In this document: one piece after another, positions 9,607 to 18,987 of the stretch
Numbering within the stretch: position 1 is the stretch's first letter
How the letters are laid out: each line of letters begins with the position of its first letter
DNA from: Alteromonas aestuariivivens
Lineage (GTDB): Bacteria; Pseudomonadota; Gammaproteobacteria; Enterobacterales; Alteromonadaceae
DNA: 64,000 nucleotides
Reading direction: 5' to 3'
Assembly (NCBI RefSeq): GCF_003367475.1
Contig: NZ_QRHA01000007.1
Span: 241,915-305,914, forward strand
The notes under the pieces: generated by a model
Seen by the model: only the letters and a program-made list of their open reading frames with translations
What the model was told of the DNA's origin: nothing
Databases searched by the model: none
Made by a program: the position numbers and the translations under genes

Positions 9607-10238
9607 TGACCGAACAAGGCCGCATTCTCGGCAGTCTTTTGCAGGGCCAGTTTATTTGTCAGGTCAGCGATGAAGAAGGCTGGCGCCACCTGAAAAGCCG
9701 CGACAATGCCCAGAAACTGGAACCCCATCTGAACATGCTTAACCGCACACTGGCTGCTACTGCCGATGGCGAGGTATTTTTTGCAGCGTACCTGACCCTG
9801 GGTGACGAAGAAAGAAAGGTGCTTACCCAGCAATTCCAGGAAACCGCCAGTAGCCTGGTGCCGCTGGTCGAATGGCTGTTACTGGTGCAACAGGCCAGTG
9901 AGTCGGATTTGCCGGTTACCATGGGCAACGCCATTCGCCTTAATGAGCTGCAAAGCGTGATTGAAGACACGCCGGCGTATGCAGAACAACTGGAAAAAAT
10001 TTCCCGTTATCGGCTGTTTGGCTCAACCAGTGTTAATCTGGATGGTCAGATCAAACAGGTGTTCAAGCGTTTGACCGATTTAGGCTATCTGCTTAAACCT
10101 AACCCGGAAAAGCAGATTTATCTGGTGACCGGCAAGGTTGAACATCTGTACGAGATGATCAAATTTATTGATGAAACGGAATCCCTTTCATTGTCTGAAC
10201 AGGCCGAAGCCGCTATACAGCAAGGCAGCCTGCTATGA
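9603..10238 (+). CDS. Condensin accessory subunit, MukE/MksE/JetB-like
   Basis: This 211-residue soluble protein starts inside the stop region of the SMC-like gene (ATGA overlap) and itself overlaps the next gene. Its C-terminal half (ISRYRLFGSTS to YLVTGKVEHLYEMIKFID) has the alternating pattern of a winged-helix fold, as in MksE/JetB subunits that bind the kleisin and DNA. Size is within the MksE range. Assignment rests on size, this motif pattern and position between an SMC-like ATPase and a helical 406-residue protein. I infer that it is the kite-like dimeric subunit. Alternative starts: the frame begins with two Met codons (9603 and 9606). Confidence 0.65.
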   Translation: MMTEQGRILGSLLQGQFICQVSDEEGWRHLKSRDNAQKLEPHLNMLNRTLAATADGEVFFAAYLTLGDEERKVLTQQFQETASSLVPLVEWLLLVQQASESDLPVTMGNAIRLNELQSVIEDTPAYAEQLEKISRYRLFGSTSVNLDGQIKQVFKRLTDLGYLLKPNPEKQIYLVTGKVEHLYEMIKFIDETESLSLSEQAEAAIQQGSLL

Positions 10239-11455
10239 GTCAGGTGCTGATCCAGGCCGGTGCCCGGCTGCTCAACGCTCTGGGGCGGCACAGTGAACTG
10301 ATCATGCACGCTTACGTGAACGGCTCAGTGGTTGAGCGCGATCACAGTCCCAAGGTACTCGAACAACTGGTGCAACTGGGTGTACTATGGCGCCCGGATC
10401 CGCAAAGTGCGCTGCGCCTGAAAAGTGCAGTTAGAACCCTGCTCGAAGGCAGTCTGCAGGATGAGCGCAATCGTACCATCAACGCGAATATTGGCGCCTC
10501 TCTGGCCAGTCTCAAAACTCTGGCCGAGCATTACAAGGAAGCATTGCATTACAACCGGTTTAACGAAGCTCATGCGTACATGACCGATTTGACCGAACAT
10601 GTATATCAGCTGACCGAATCACTGGGCAACAGCGTCCGGGTGTTGTTCAGCCGTATTAACAACGAGTTTGGTTATGTGTCTTCGGTGGAAGCCAAAATTC
10701 GTGAAAATGAACTGGCCCAGGGGCAGGTATCCGATTTGCTCAACCAACTGGAATGTTTCCGCTTTGATGAGCTAAGCAGCATTGCGGGCAGCAACCGAGA
10801 ACTGCGCCATCTGCTGGTGGTTTCGCTGCAGCAAAGCTTCTCCCGTGCGGCGCAGGAGCTTTCTGTGGTGCAGGCACGACTGCTCGATTTGCTCGGCCGG
10901 TTCCGGGAATTCCAGGGGCGCACCCGCTTGCTCAAAGGATATTTGCTGCATATGGAACAGCAACCGGACTTTACCCCAGGCAATTATCCCAGCCTGAGTC
11001 AGGTGCCGCTGCTGTTCAATCAGGCCAGTCGCCTGCTTGGTAACGCCAGTGCCGACCTGAACCAGGTAGGACATGAAGCGGATTACCAGACCATAGTAGC
11101 CGGTCTGACTAACGTTCATCGGCGTAAGGCGCAAACTGCTGAAAATCATGCCAGCAAAGAAATTGAGGTCACTGAGCAGACATCAGTGGCGTTGTCCAAA
11201 GACCCGTTGCAGCTTGCGGTTGATGACTACTTTTGTGAGGTTATTGATAACGGTCAGCCCATGTCGGCACTCGAGTATTACGCCCGCGAAGATCTGGATT
11301 TCGACCCGGAGGTATGGATATATCAGGTGATTGGTGGTTATCAGTCACTGGCAGATGCTGACAAGCAGTATTTTGCCCTCGATGCCAACGGCCAGCCAGA
11401 TCCCATATACAGTGGCAATTTTTACATCAGTGATGTAACGCTGGGGCTGCGCTAG
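10235..11455 (+). CDS. Condensin kleisin-like subunit, MukF/MksF/JetA-like
   Basis: This 406-residue, mainly helical protein overlaps the preceding gene by an ATGA. Its N-terminus (about 1-80) looks like a winged-helix domain with a basic segment (LWRPDPQSALRLKSAVRTLL). A long helical middle from about 100 to 250 and a helical C-terminal segment near 330-400 could contact the two SMC heads. This is the architecture expected of a MukF/MksF-type kleisin. No catalytic motif is seen. The gene ends the operon; no Toprim nuclease (MksG/JetD type) follows, only an intergenic gap and a TerB-like gene. Confidence comes from the operon rather than from a diagnostic motif. Confidence 0.65.
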   Translation: MSQVLIQAGARLLNALGRHSELIMHAYVNGSVVERDHSPKVLEQLVQLGVLWRPDPQSALRLKSAVRTLLEGSLQDERNRTINANIGASLASLKTLAEHYKEALHYNRFNEAHAYMTDLTEHVYQLTESLGNSVRVLFSRINNEFGYVSSVEAKIRENELAQGQVSDLLNQLECFRFDELSSIAGSNRELRHLLVVSLQQSFSRAAQELSVVQARLLDLLGRFREFQGRTRLLKGYLLHMEQQPDFTPGNYPSLSQVPLLFNQASRLLGNASADLNQVGHEADYQTIVAGLTNVHRRKAQTAENHASKEIEVTEQTSVALSKDPLQLAVDDYFCEVIDNGQPMSALEYYAREDLDFDPEVWIYQVIGGYQSLADADKQYFALDANGQPDPIYSGNFYISDVTLGLR

Positions 11456-11808
11456 CCTATCCTCTTGAGGCAACAGGCCTGTGTGCAGCCAAATCGCTCA
11501 GCAGGCCTTGTTCATCCTGCACCGTAACAGGTATTTGGTTTCTGCCTACCCGTTATTCAATTTGGCTGAATTGTGGCCGACTGATCGCGTATCTTGCACC
11601 AATTGAACCGATTTAACTTGTCATTTCAACAATTGAACTTATAGTTAACATTCTCGCAACAACTTGAGGCGATAATAAACGTCTTAACTTTGTAATACGC
11701 GTGTCACGCGCAATGCGTATTCTCCCGTGACATTTTTCATTGGTCAGAGCAGGGCAGCAGACCAGGTGTTGATGTGCTGGGCGTACAGCACACTTAAGGA
11801 GGCAAGAA
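11456..11808. other. Intergenic region after the condensin operon, no gene seen
   Basis: This stretch of 353 bases between the condensin operon and the TerB-like gene contains no convincing frame, RNA or strong hairpin. AT-rich sequence around 11620-11700 may contain the promoter of the downstream gene, whose Shine-Dalgarno (AAGGAGG, 11796-11802) is strong. I see nothing else. Confidence 0.5.
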
Positions 11809-12219
11809 ATGCAGTTATCAAGCGAACAGGCCTTTAACCAGGCACTCATCAAACTTTCCGTTCTTCTTTATCAGGTTGATGGCAAGGTCACTCTGTCGGA
11901 ACAGGAGTATATTGACGACGTCATTGAACATCTAAACTGGCAAAGCCCGATTTGCCAGAGTGCATTCCTGAATGATGCGATTTACCGGACCCGTCAGGCA
12001 CTCGATACCGGAGAAGCCAAGGACTTCATCCGATCATTGCAGCAGGATCTTCTGTTTGACGCTGGTAAGGCACTGGAAGTGGCCATGGCGATTACTGGTG
12101 TGGATGGCGAACGCAGTGAGTCGGAAACCGAGTTGCTATCCCTTTTAACGCACAAAATTCTGGCTAAAGGTCTGGTCCGGCCGGTTCAGACAGCGGATGT
12201 GCCGAGCGTGATGAATTGA
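11809..12219 (+). CDS. TerB-like acidic helical protein
   Basis: This 136-residue acidic, all-helical protein has a strong AAGGAGG ribosome binding site just upstream. The pattern LYQVDGKVTLSEQEYIDDVI and, in the second half, AMAITGVDGERSESETELL (two DG-x-hydrophobic-S-x-x-E turns) resembles the TerB fold, which carries conserved acidic residues thought to bind metal. TerB-like proteins occur in tellurite-resistance and stress modules; no ter genes are nearby. It is separated from the condensin operon by 353 bases and followed by a strong bidirectional terminator, so it is probably a single-gene unit. A second TerB-family gene is at 26966-27403. Confidence 0.55.
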   Translation: MQLSSEQAFNQALIKLSVLLYQVDGKVTLSEQEYIDDVIEHLNWQSPICQSAFLNDAIYRTRQALDTGEAKDFIRSLQQDLLFDAGKALEVAMAITGVDGERSESETELLSLLTHKILAKGLVRPVQTADVPSVMN

Positions 12220-12261
12220 TCCACTTACTTCTATGCTCAATATGCTGCTGAAAGGCAGATG

Positions 12262-12293
12262 AAAAAATCCCCCTTTTCAGGGGGATTTTTTAT
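12262..12293. terminator. Bidirectional intrinsic terminator
   Basis: An AAAAAATCCCCC arm pairs with GGGGGATTTTTT around a short loop. A-run and T-run on either side let it work for both the TerB-like gene (+) and the convergent RND gene (-). Confidence 0.9.
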
Positions 12294-12306
12294 CCGCTAA
12301 CTTGGC

Positions 12307-15300
12307 CTAAAGTTGTTGCTGCTGTGCGTCAGCGAGCTCATTTTCCAGCCGCTGGCTTTCGTCAGCCCTGGGCTTGGTAAATCGGGCCAGCGCCAGGTAC
12401 AACACCGGTGTCAGATAAAGGGTGAACAGCACGGCTATCCCTAACCCACCAAAGACAACCCAGCCTATTGCATTACGAGCTTCAGAGCCGGCTCCGGATG
12501 AAAGGATAAGTGGCAAACAGCCAAAGATGGTTGAAACCAGGGTCATCATGATTGGGCGCAAACGTACTTTTCCGGCTTCGACTATGGCGTCGTAGACGCT
12601 GTAACCCCGATCTCGAAGCTGGTCTGCAAACTCAATCAGCAGAATGGCGTTTTTCGCCAGCAGCCCAATCAGCATCACCAAACCTATTTGTGAGTATACG
12701 TTAATGGTAGTGTCAGTCAGATACAGTGCGTAGATGGCTGCCCCAATTCCAAAGGGCACGGTTAGCATGACCACGACGGCGCTGTTAATACTTTCAAACT
12801 GTGCAGCCAGAACAAGCAGCACTATCAAAAAGGCCAGCAGATAGGTCATGGCAACCTGTCTTGAGGTTTCTTCATAGGTTTGTGCCTCACCCAGGAATAC
12901 CAGCCCGATACCGTCCGGTAGGGTTTGCTGGCCCAGCGTACGGATTTTTTCCACAACTTCTTCGATGGGCATGTCCTCCGGCAGCTCGAGGCTGACCTCG
13001 ATGGCACGACGCTGTGCCTGGCGCTCAAGTTCAGCCGCTACGCCTTCTTCGGTGATGTACGCCACGCTCGACATCGGCACCAGGGTACCTTTATTGGATT
13101 TGACATACAGATTGGTGAGTTCGGCCGGGTTGATGCGATTGCGGCTGTCGGTCTGCAAAATAATCGGCACGGCCTGGTCGCCAACATTGAGATCGGCCAG
13201 ATCGTTGCCATTGACGGCAGCCCGAAGGGTACTGGAAATGTCGTTCAATGGTACGCCCAGCTCTTCTGCCCGACGCCGGTCAATGTTGATCCGCATTTGT
13301 GGCTGGGTTGGCTCATAGCCGATTCGGGGGGAGCCAACCTCCGGCATGTCAGTTTCAAGGCGCGCAGCAAAGTCTACCGCAGCCTGATAGATTCGTTCGT
13401 AGGTATCACCGGTCAGGGCAACCTGAAGGCCGCCACCCTGGCCCCTGAGATTGAGGCTGTTGCCGCCAAAGGCATTCCCGGGGGCTCCGGGAATGGATTG
13501 CAGGCTGGGGCGTATCTCCCGGACTACATCCTGCAAAGATTTATCCCGTTCATCCCAGTGTTTAAGTGGGGCGGTGATAAACACAATGTTCGGATCCCAT
13601 CGGCCAACCACGGTATAAATCGAATCGACGGTTCCGTTTTCCACATAGGGCAGCAGTAACTCTTCCATTTTCTCAGCCTGCCGGTCCATAAAGTTCAGCC
13701 CTGCACCGTCCGGGCCCCGGGCGAAAATGCGCACGGTTCCCCGATCTTCTGTCGGCATCAGCTCGTTGTTGATGGTCTTGGCGGTCATCCAGGCGCCCAC
13801 ACCCGATAACAGGCTGAACAGAACGATGAGCCAGGCGTACTTCAGGGACCAGGCCAGAGAACGCTGGTAAAACTGCAGGCTGACATGGCCTACGCAGCCT
13901 AATGTTTTGTCGAACCACGAGGGGGCGCCCTGGTTAATGCTTTTTACTGGCAGGCGGGCTGTCAGCGCGGGTACCAGCGACAAGGCTACAAACGAAGAAA
14001 TGATAACCGCACCAGCAAGTACACCACCAAATTCTCGGAACAAACGGCCAGCGGTGGATGGCAAAAAGGCAATGGGAATAAACACAGAAGCCAGTACTGC
14101 AGTGGTCGCGATAACGGCAAAGAACACTTCCCGTGAACCTATTACGGCGGCTGCACGGGCACCCAGGCCCATACTTCTTCGGCGCTGGATGTTTTCCGAC
14201 ACCACAATTGCGTCGTCAACGATCATACCGGTGGCCAATACCAGGGCCAGCAATGTGAGTATGTTGATGGAAAAACCCAGGGCCCACATAATACCCAGTG
14301 CTCCGGCAAGCGATACCGGAATGGACAGGGCGGGAACAATTGTGGAACGCCAGGACCCGATGAATACCAGCAGTGTTACAACCACCAGTACGATGGTCAG
14401 GCTTAGCGAGGAAACCACTTCCTGCACTGAATCACGGATGAATTCGGCATCGTCAGAGGTAACAACAATGTCCAGATTCGGGAACCGATTGTTGAGGTCT
14501 TCCACCATTTTTAGAATTTCGTCAGAAATTTCAATGGTATTGGAACTGGCCTGGCGGATAATGCCAAGCCCAACTACCGGTGTGCCATCCAGCCTTACAA
14601 TACTGCGGGCATCCGCGGGTCCAAAATAGACGCTCGCTACGTCGCCGACCCGAACGTCACCTTCGAGTACGATTTGCGCCACGTCTTCTGCCGATACCGA
14701 AGTGGCGTCGGCACGCACAATCAAGGATTGATCCTGGGACTGAATTGAGCCTGCTGGTACGTCAAAAGGAGCCTGACGAAGCGCTGCGGCCACATCGGTC
14801 ATCGACAGGCCAAAACTGGTGAGCCGCAAAGGGTCCACTGATACTCTCAGTACCCGCTGCCGGCCACCGTCCAAACCCACATCTGCCACCCCGGGAATAC
14901 TCAGAAACAGCGGCGCAAGATCGGTTTCGACCATTTCCGTCAGTGATTCCAGATCGAGAGATGAACTCGACACCGCCAGGCTGACTATGGCCTGGGCGTC
15001 GTTATCGGCTCGGATGATAGACAGACGTTCGACATCCTCGGGTAGTTGACGTTGCACCCGGCTCACGGATTCCCGGGTTTCGTTGGCAGCGTCTTCCAGG
15101 TTCACGCCTGGGCGAAATTGCACACGCACTCTGGCGCTGCCTTCTTCGCTCTGGGCTGAAATGGTTTTGACCCCGCTCACCCTGGCCACTGCGCCTTCAA
15201 GGCGGCTGGTGATTTCAGCATCGATGGTTTCGGGTGAGCCTCCCGGGTAACTTGCCGTAACCGTAATGGTGGGTGTGTCCACATCCGGTAATTCCCGAAC

Positions 15301-15423
15301 TTCCAATCCAAACAAGGAAGCAATCCCGGCAATGGCAATGAGCAAGTTCAGTACGACAATTAGTACCGGGCGACGAATTGACAATGAAGGCAGATCATTG
15401 TGCTGGTGGGCGAGATTACTCAT
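12307..15423 (-). CDS. RND-family efflux transporter, AcrB/MexF type
   Basis: This protein of about 1038 residues is the inner-membrane proton-driven pump of a tripartite efflux system. It has the duplicated 12-helix RND topology with two large periplasmic loops. Conserved features include the N-terminal SIRRPVLIVVLNLLIAIAG helix, LPDVDTPTITVTASYPGGSPE, and the proton-relay pair in GMIVDDAIVVSENI (about residue 410). The start is placed at the ATG at 15423, which overlaps the stop of the membrane fusion protein gene in ATGAGTAA; a start three codons earlier is possible. The pair is translationally coupled. No outer-membrane factor or regulator is adjacent, so it probably shares a TolC-type channel encoded elsewhere. 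Substrate unknown. Confidence 0.93.
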   Translation of the reverse strand: MSNLAHQHNDLPSLSIRRPVLIVVLNLLIAIAGIASLFGLEVRELPDVDTPTITVTASYPGGSPETIDAEITSRLEGAVARVSGVKTISAQSEEGSARVRVQFRPGVNLEDAANETRESVSRVQRQLPEDVERLSIIRADNDAQAIVSLAVSSSSLDLESLTEMVETDLAPLFLSIPGVADVGLDGGRQRVLRVSVDPLRLTSFGLSMTDVAAALRQAPFDVPAGSIQSQDQSLIVRADATSVSAEDVAQIVLEGDVRVGDVASVYFGPADARSIVRLDGTPVVGLGIIRQASSNTIEISDEILKMVEDLNNRFPNLDIVVTSDDAEFIRDSVQEVVSSLSLTIVLVVVTLLVFIGSWRSTIVPALSIPVSLAGALGIMWALGFSINILTLLALVLATGMIVDDAIVVSENIQRRRSMGLGARAAAVIGSREVFFAVIATTAVLASVFIPIAFLPSTAGRLFREFGGVLAGAVIISSFVALSLVPALTARLPVKSINQGAPSWFDKTLGCVGHVSLQFYQRSLAWSLKYAWLIVLFSLLSGVGAWMTAKTINNELMPTEDRGTVRIFARGPDGAGLNFMDRQAEKMEELLLPYVENGTVDSIYTVVGRWDPNIVFITAPLKHWDERDKSLQDVVREIRPSLQSIPGAPGNAFGGNSLNLRGQGGGLQVALTGDTYERIYQAAVDFAARLETDMPEVGSPRIGYEPTQPQMRINIDRRRAEELGVPLNDISSTLRAAVNGNDLADLNVGDQAVPIILQTDSRNRINPAELTNLYVKSNKGTLVPMSSVAYITEEGVAAELERQAQRRAIEVSLELPEDMPIEEVVEKIRTLGQQTLPDGIGLVFLGEAQTYEETSRQVAMTYLLAFLIVLLVLAAQFESINSAVVVMLTVPFGIGAAIYALYLTDTTINVYSQIGLVMLIGLLAKNAILLIEFADQLRDRGYSVYDAIVEAGKVRLRPIMMTLVSTIFGCLPLILSSGAGSEARNAIGWVVFGGLGIAVLFTLYLTPVLYLALARFTKPRADESQRLENELADAQQQQL

Positions 15424-16471
15424 TGCCCACACCCCTTGCCAATTCAGTGGTGATCTGCTGACCGTTGCGCAGGCGCTGAATGCCCTCAGCGATAAGCATA
15501 TCGGATTCTCCGAGGTCTCCGGTGACCAGTATGGTGCCGCGCAAACGCTGGTGCACTTTTACTTCCACCCGCTTGGCTTTGCCGTCGACCGCCTTCCAAA
15601 GGTAAGCGCCGGTAGCTCCCCACAATAATGAAGATTCGGGGATGGCGGCAAACCTGTCTCCGTCCATTGACAGATTGACTCTGAAGCTCATGCCCGGGCG
15701 GTAACGGTCGTGGCTGTTGTCCAGCACAGCCCGGGCCCGCAATGTGCGATCGGTTTCATTGATGCGGGAATCTACCTGAGCGATTTCGGCATTAATTGGG
15801 TTATTTCTGTCGGTCCAGGGCAGGAGTTCCACTTGCGGCGCTGAAAGAAGTACATTAAGTGATGCCTCCGGAGCGCGGAAGTTGATATACAGCTTACTGC
15901 GGTCGTCCAGGCTGGTAACCGCGGTTTGAGGCGTGATGCGGTCACCCACTTCAACGTCGGTGAGGCCAACCACGCCGCTGAACGGAGCAATTACACGGCG
16001 ATCGTCCAGGTTGGCCTGCGCCTCGTCAACGGCCACTTTAGCCAAATCCCTGTCGGTTTGTGCAATATCAAGTTCACTTTGTGGAACAGCGCCCTGCGCC
16101 CGGCTTTCCCTCAGGCGTTTCAGGGTGCGTTCGGCATCTTCGAGTTGCAGCCTGGCGCGGTTTAATGCAATCCGCTGACGGCGATCATCAAGTCTTAAAA
16201 GCAATTTTCCTTTTTCGACAAACTGACCGGGAACGAAGTTCACTTCAAGAACTTCATCGGATACGGCCGGGTAAAGAATAATTGAACGCACTGCTTCGGC
16301 GGTGCCGACGGCTTCCACATTTTTACGCTCATACTGAAACTTGACCGGTTCGAGGACAACCAGCTTGGCCTGGGTATCACCGTAAAACTGGGCCTGGGAG
16401 AGGCCGCTGAAGATACTTAGAAACACGCAGGCGACGTAAGCCCTCATTCCCCGGGAGGTTGTAGTAATCAT
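15416..16471 (-). CDS. RND efflux periplasmic adaptor (membrane fusion protein)
   Basis: This adaptor of about 351 residues links the RND pump to an outer-membrane channel. A signal sequence ends near SGLSQAQF. It is followed by a lipoyl-like half (VLEVNFVPGQFVEKGKLLLRL), a helical hairpin at about 95-160 (RLQLEDAERTLKRLRESRA), the second lipoyl half (VIAPFSGVVGLTDVEVGD) and beta-barrel segments. The ATG at 16471 is preferred because GGAAG lies five bases upstream; the frame is open to 16495. It is first in a two-gene operon and overlaps the pump gene by eight bases. Confidence 0.9.
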   Translation of the reverse strand: MITTTSRGMRAYVACVFLSIFSGLSQAQFYGDTQAKLVVLEPVKFQYERKNVEAVGTAEAVRSIILYPAVSDEVLEVNFVPGQFVEKGKLLLRLDDRRQRIALNRARLQLEDAERTLKRLRESRAQGAVPQSELDIAQTDRDLAKVAVDEAQANLDDRRVIAPFSGVVGLTDVEVGDRITPQTAVTSLDDRSKLYINFRAPEASLNVLLSAPQVELLPWTDRNNPINAEIAQVDSRINETDRTLRARAVLDNSHDRYRPGMSFRVNLSMDGDRFAAIPESSLLWGATGAYLWKAVDGKAKRVEVKVHQRLRGTILVTGDLGESDMLIAEGIQRLRNGQQITTELARGVGNE

Positions 16472-16611
16472 TTGACTTCCATAGTAAAAATGCATTCTCT
16501 GCCACCGCTTGTTGCGCCTGTGAATGTTCAGGTCTGATTGAGGCCGGTGGCAATGACAAGATTGATTATTGGTGTAATGTTTTTTGCATACGATATAGCA
16601 TCATATGGGGC

Positions 16612-18378
16612 CTAGCTCAGCAACTGCAGCTCGGCGTATTCGCGGTACAGTGCGTCGCTTTTCATCAATTCTTCGTGGCGGCCTGTTGCCACGACGTTTC
16701 CATCCTTCATTACCACAATCCTGTTGGCATCTTTTACTGTCGCCAGACGGTGTGCGATCACTATGGTGGTGCGGCCCTGCATCAGGGTATTCAACGCATG
16801 TTGAACCATTTTTTCGCTAATGGCATCCAGTGCACTGGTGGCTTCATCCAGCAACAGCACCGGGCGGTCGGCCAGAATAGCTCTTGCAATGGCAATACGT
16901 TGTCGCTGACCGCCGGACAGTTTTACACCCCGTTCGCCTAACTGGGTGTAATAGCCTTCACTAAGCTGGTCAATGAATTCGTGGGCGAATGCACTTTTTG
17001 CCGCATGGAAAACATCAGCATCACTGGCGCCAGGCTTTCCATAGCGAATATTTTCCAGAACCGAATCGGCGAACACAACCGGCTCCTGAGTAACAATGGC
17101 TATTTGGCTTCTCAGCGCGCAAAGGGTTAAATCTCTTACTGCTGTGTCACCGATGCGGATAGTACCGTTCTGCACATCGTAGAAGCGCATGAGTAACTGA
17201 AATAAGGTGGATTTCCCAGCTCCACTGGCTCCCACCAGAGCGACTTTTTCACCACTTTGAATGGACAGGGAAAAATGCCGGAACAGCGGTGAGGAACCTG
17301 GATAGCCAAAGGTAATATTGTCAAACTGAATGGCTGGTGGGGCGGAGATGTCATTCAGATGGGCGAGTGTTCCTGGGACGATCCCTGGCTCGCTGGCAAG
17401 CAGTTCCAGTAACCGTTCACTGGCACCGACGCCTCGCTGAATGTCACCTATCACTTCACTGATGGTGGCCACCGAACCGCCAGCCATCACTGCATAGAAC
17501 AGGAACGCAGACAGTTCACCGATGGTCATGGACTGATGGAACACATTGCGGGCGCCTATCCAGGCAATAACAGTAATCGCAGACAAGCTGAGTAACATAA
17601 TGCAGCCTATTAGCAGCGCCCGGTAATGAATGCGTCGCCTGGCCGCCTGCATGGCGAGTTCCACCCGCTGGTTGAAGCGCTGATATTCATGAGGCTCTGC
17701 GCTAAAAGCCTGAACGGTGACAATTTCATGCAGGCTTTGGTCAATGTGTGCCCCCAGATCGGCAATTTTGTCCTGACTCAGTTTTGCATAGTGGCGCACC
17801 TGGGGAGCCAGAATGCGTATGGGAATCAATACCGCGGGTACCGCTAACAAAACGCTGGCGGTCAGCAACGGGCTGGTAATCAGCATCAGTATCATGGCTC
17901 CGGTGAATGTGAGGGCGGAACGAACGGCCATGGAAAGACTCATGCCGACCACGGTTTGAAGGACGGTGGTATCGCTGGTAAAGCGGGATATAACTTCTCC
18001 GGTGCGCAACTCGGCAAAGAAGGACGGCGGCAGGGTAAGTAAATGATGGAAAACCTGGTTACGAATGTCTGCGCTTACCCGCTCGCCCAGCCAGGTCATC
18101 AGATAAAAGCGACAGTAGGTTGCCAGGCTGGCTATGCAACAGATTACCAGAACCAACAATACGGCCTGGTTGAGTACTTCCATGTTGTCTGCCACGAAGC
18201 CTCTATCAATGGCAAAACGTATGCCTTGGCCCAGTGCCAGCCATGCACCGGATGCGACCAGTAAGGCTGCAATAGCAGCAGCTACCCGCTTGCGATAAGG
18301 TGAGAGCAGGTTGCCTAGCCAACTGAGCACCTGGCGGGTGCGGATTCTGGCTGTATTAGGGGTTGAGGGTATTGGCAT
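16612..18378 (-). CDS. ABC exporter, MsbA-like half-transporter
   Basis: This protein of about 588 residues has a fused type I exporter membrane domain (six helices, about 45-330) and a nucleotide-binding domain. Seen are Walker A GASGAGKST, signature LSGGQRQRIAIARA, Walker B VLLLDEATSALD and the H-loop in IVIAHRL. Such half-transporters act as dimers and export lipids, peptides or drugs. The frame is open to a TTG at 18453, but the first 25 residues there are poor and the ATG at 18378 gives the usual family length. It is monocistronic, with about 115 bases between it and the divergent-strand RND adaptor start region. Confidence 0.9.
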   Translation of the reverse strand: MPIPSTPNTARIRTRQVLSWLGNLLSPYRKRVAAAIAALLVASGAWLALGQGIRFAIDRGFVADNMEVLNQAVLLVLVICCIASLATYCRFYLMTWLGERVSADIRNQVFHHLLTLPPSFFAELRTGEVISRFTSDTTVLQTVVGMSLSMAVRSALTFTGAMILMLITSPLLTASVLLAVPAVLIPIRILAPQVRHYAKLSQDKIADLGAHIDQSLHEIVTVQAFSAEPHEYQRFNQRVELAMQAARRRIHYRALLIGCIMLLSLSAITVIAWIGARNVFHQSMTIGELSAFLFYAVMAGGSVATISEVIGDIQRGVGASERLLELLASEPGIVPGTLAHLNDISAPPAIQFDNITFGYPGSSPLFRHFSLSIQSGEKVALVGASGAGKSTLFQLLMRFYDVQNGTIRIGDTAVRDLTLCALRSQIAIVTQEPVVFADSVLENIRYGKPGASDADVFHAAKSAFAHEFIDQLSEGYYTQLGERGVKLSGGQRQRIAIARAILADRPVLLLDEATSALDAISEKMVQHALNTLMQGRTTIVIAHRLATVKDANRIVVMKDGNVVATGRHEELMKSDALYREYAELQLLS

Positions 18379-18538
18379 ATCAGCTTGTAATTGTTGGTCA
18401 GTTGCACGTACATCAGCGCTATAGAATGTGACCTGTGTCGGGTGAAAAATCAACCAGCAGGGATTAATGCTTTAAGTTGCCGGTGCTATAGTGGATTGTG
18501 CGGCGGTAGCACCGAGCGACTTTCACTGATCTTTGCTC

Positions 18539-18801
18539 GGGCCTGTTGATCTTTGTTGTTCAATTTTGCAGCAAATTGTCGTGCATTTATGCAAGGCAGA
18601 GGCTGTGAAGTGTAGTCATCTACATGAACAGTCACTAACGCAGCTGAAAAGCGCGACAAGTGCTGCCCTTAGGGTTCACTCTGAGTGCTTCCATGACTGC
18701 GTTGTTCGTCATTTACTTGGCTGACTACGCTTCATGGCTTTCGCCTTGCCCTGAAAGCACTCAGAGAGAACAAATTTCGAACAGCAAAGATCAACAGGCC
18801 C
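18539..18801. mobile_element. MITE-like element with terminal inverted repeats (263 bp)
   Basis: The two ends form an imperfect inverted repeat of about 29 bases. The left end reads GGGCCTGTTGATCTTTG and the right end is its exact complement over those first 17 bases, with similarity continuing inward (TTGTTCAATTTT versus CTGTTCGAAATTT). No frame in the interior looks coding. Size, end symmetry and the lack of a transposase fit a miniature inverted-repeat transposable element mobilised in trans. A target-site duplication is not obvious. It lies in the 534-base gap between the ABC exporter gene and the rpsP promoter, about 70 bases upstream of the -35. Confidence 0.7.
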
Positions 18802-18873
18802 TACCGTAGCGCATACCCTCAAAGGTTTTATCAGCAAACGGCCAGCCACTGCTGGTTTTTCAGTCATTGTTCC

Positions 18874-18901
18874 TTGCAATTACATGCTAAATACGTATAA
18901 T
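18874..18901 (+). promoter_or_regulatory. Sigma-70 promoter of the rpsP operon
   Basis: TTGCAA (18874-18879) and a perfect TATAAT (18896-18901) are separated by 16 bases. They lie about 87 bases before the rpsP start, leaving a short leader. Confidence 0.75.
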
Positions 18902-18987
18902 TCTGCGGCCTTCTTACTGGTGCTGAATGTTTAAGCATCATAGGGAAGGTAAGTTAACGGTAACGCTACAACGAGTTTGAGGCACTT

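Noticed and set aside
11456..11808. JetD/MksG-type nuclease gene after the condensin operon
   Set aside because: No long frame is present in the gap; the next gene is TerB-like and lacks Toprim motifs.
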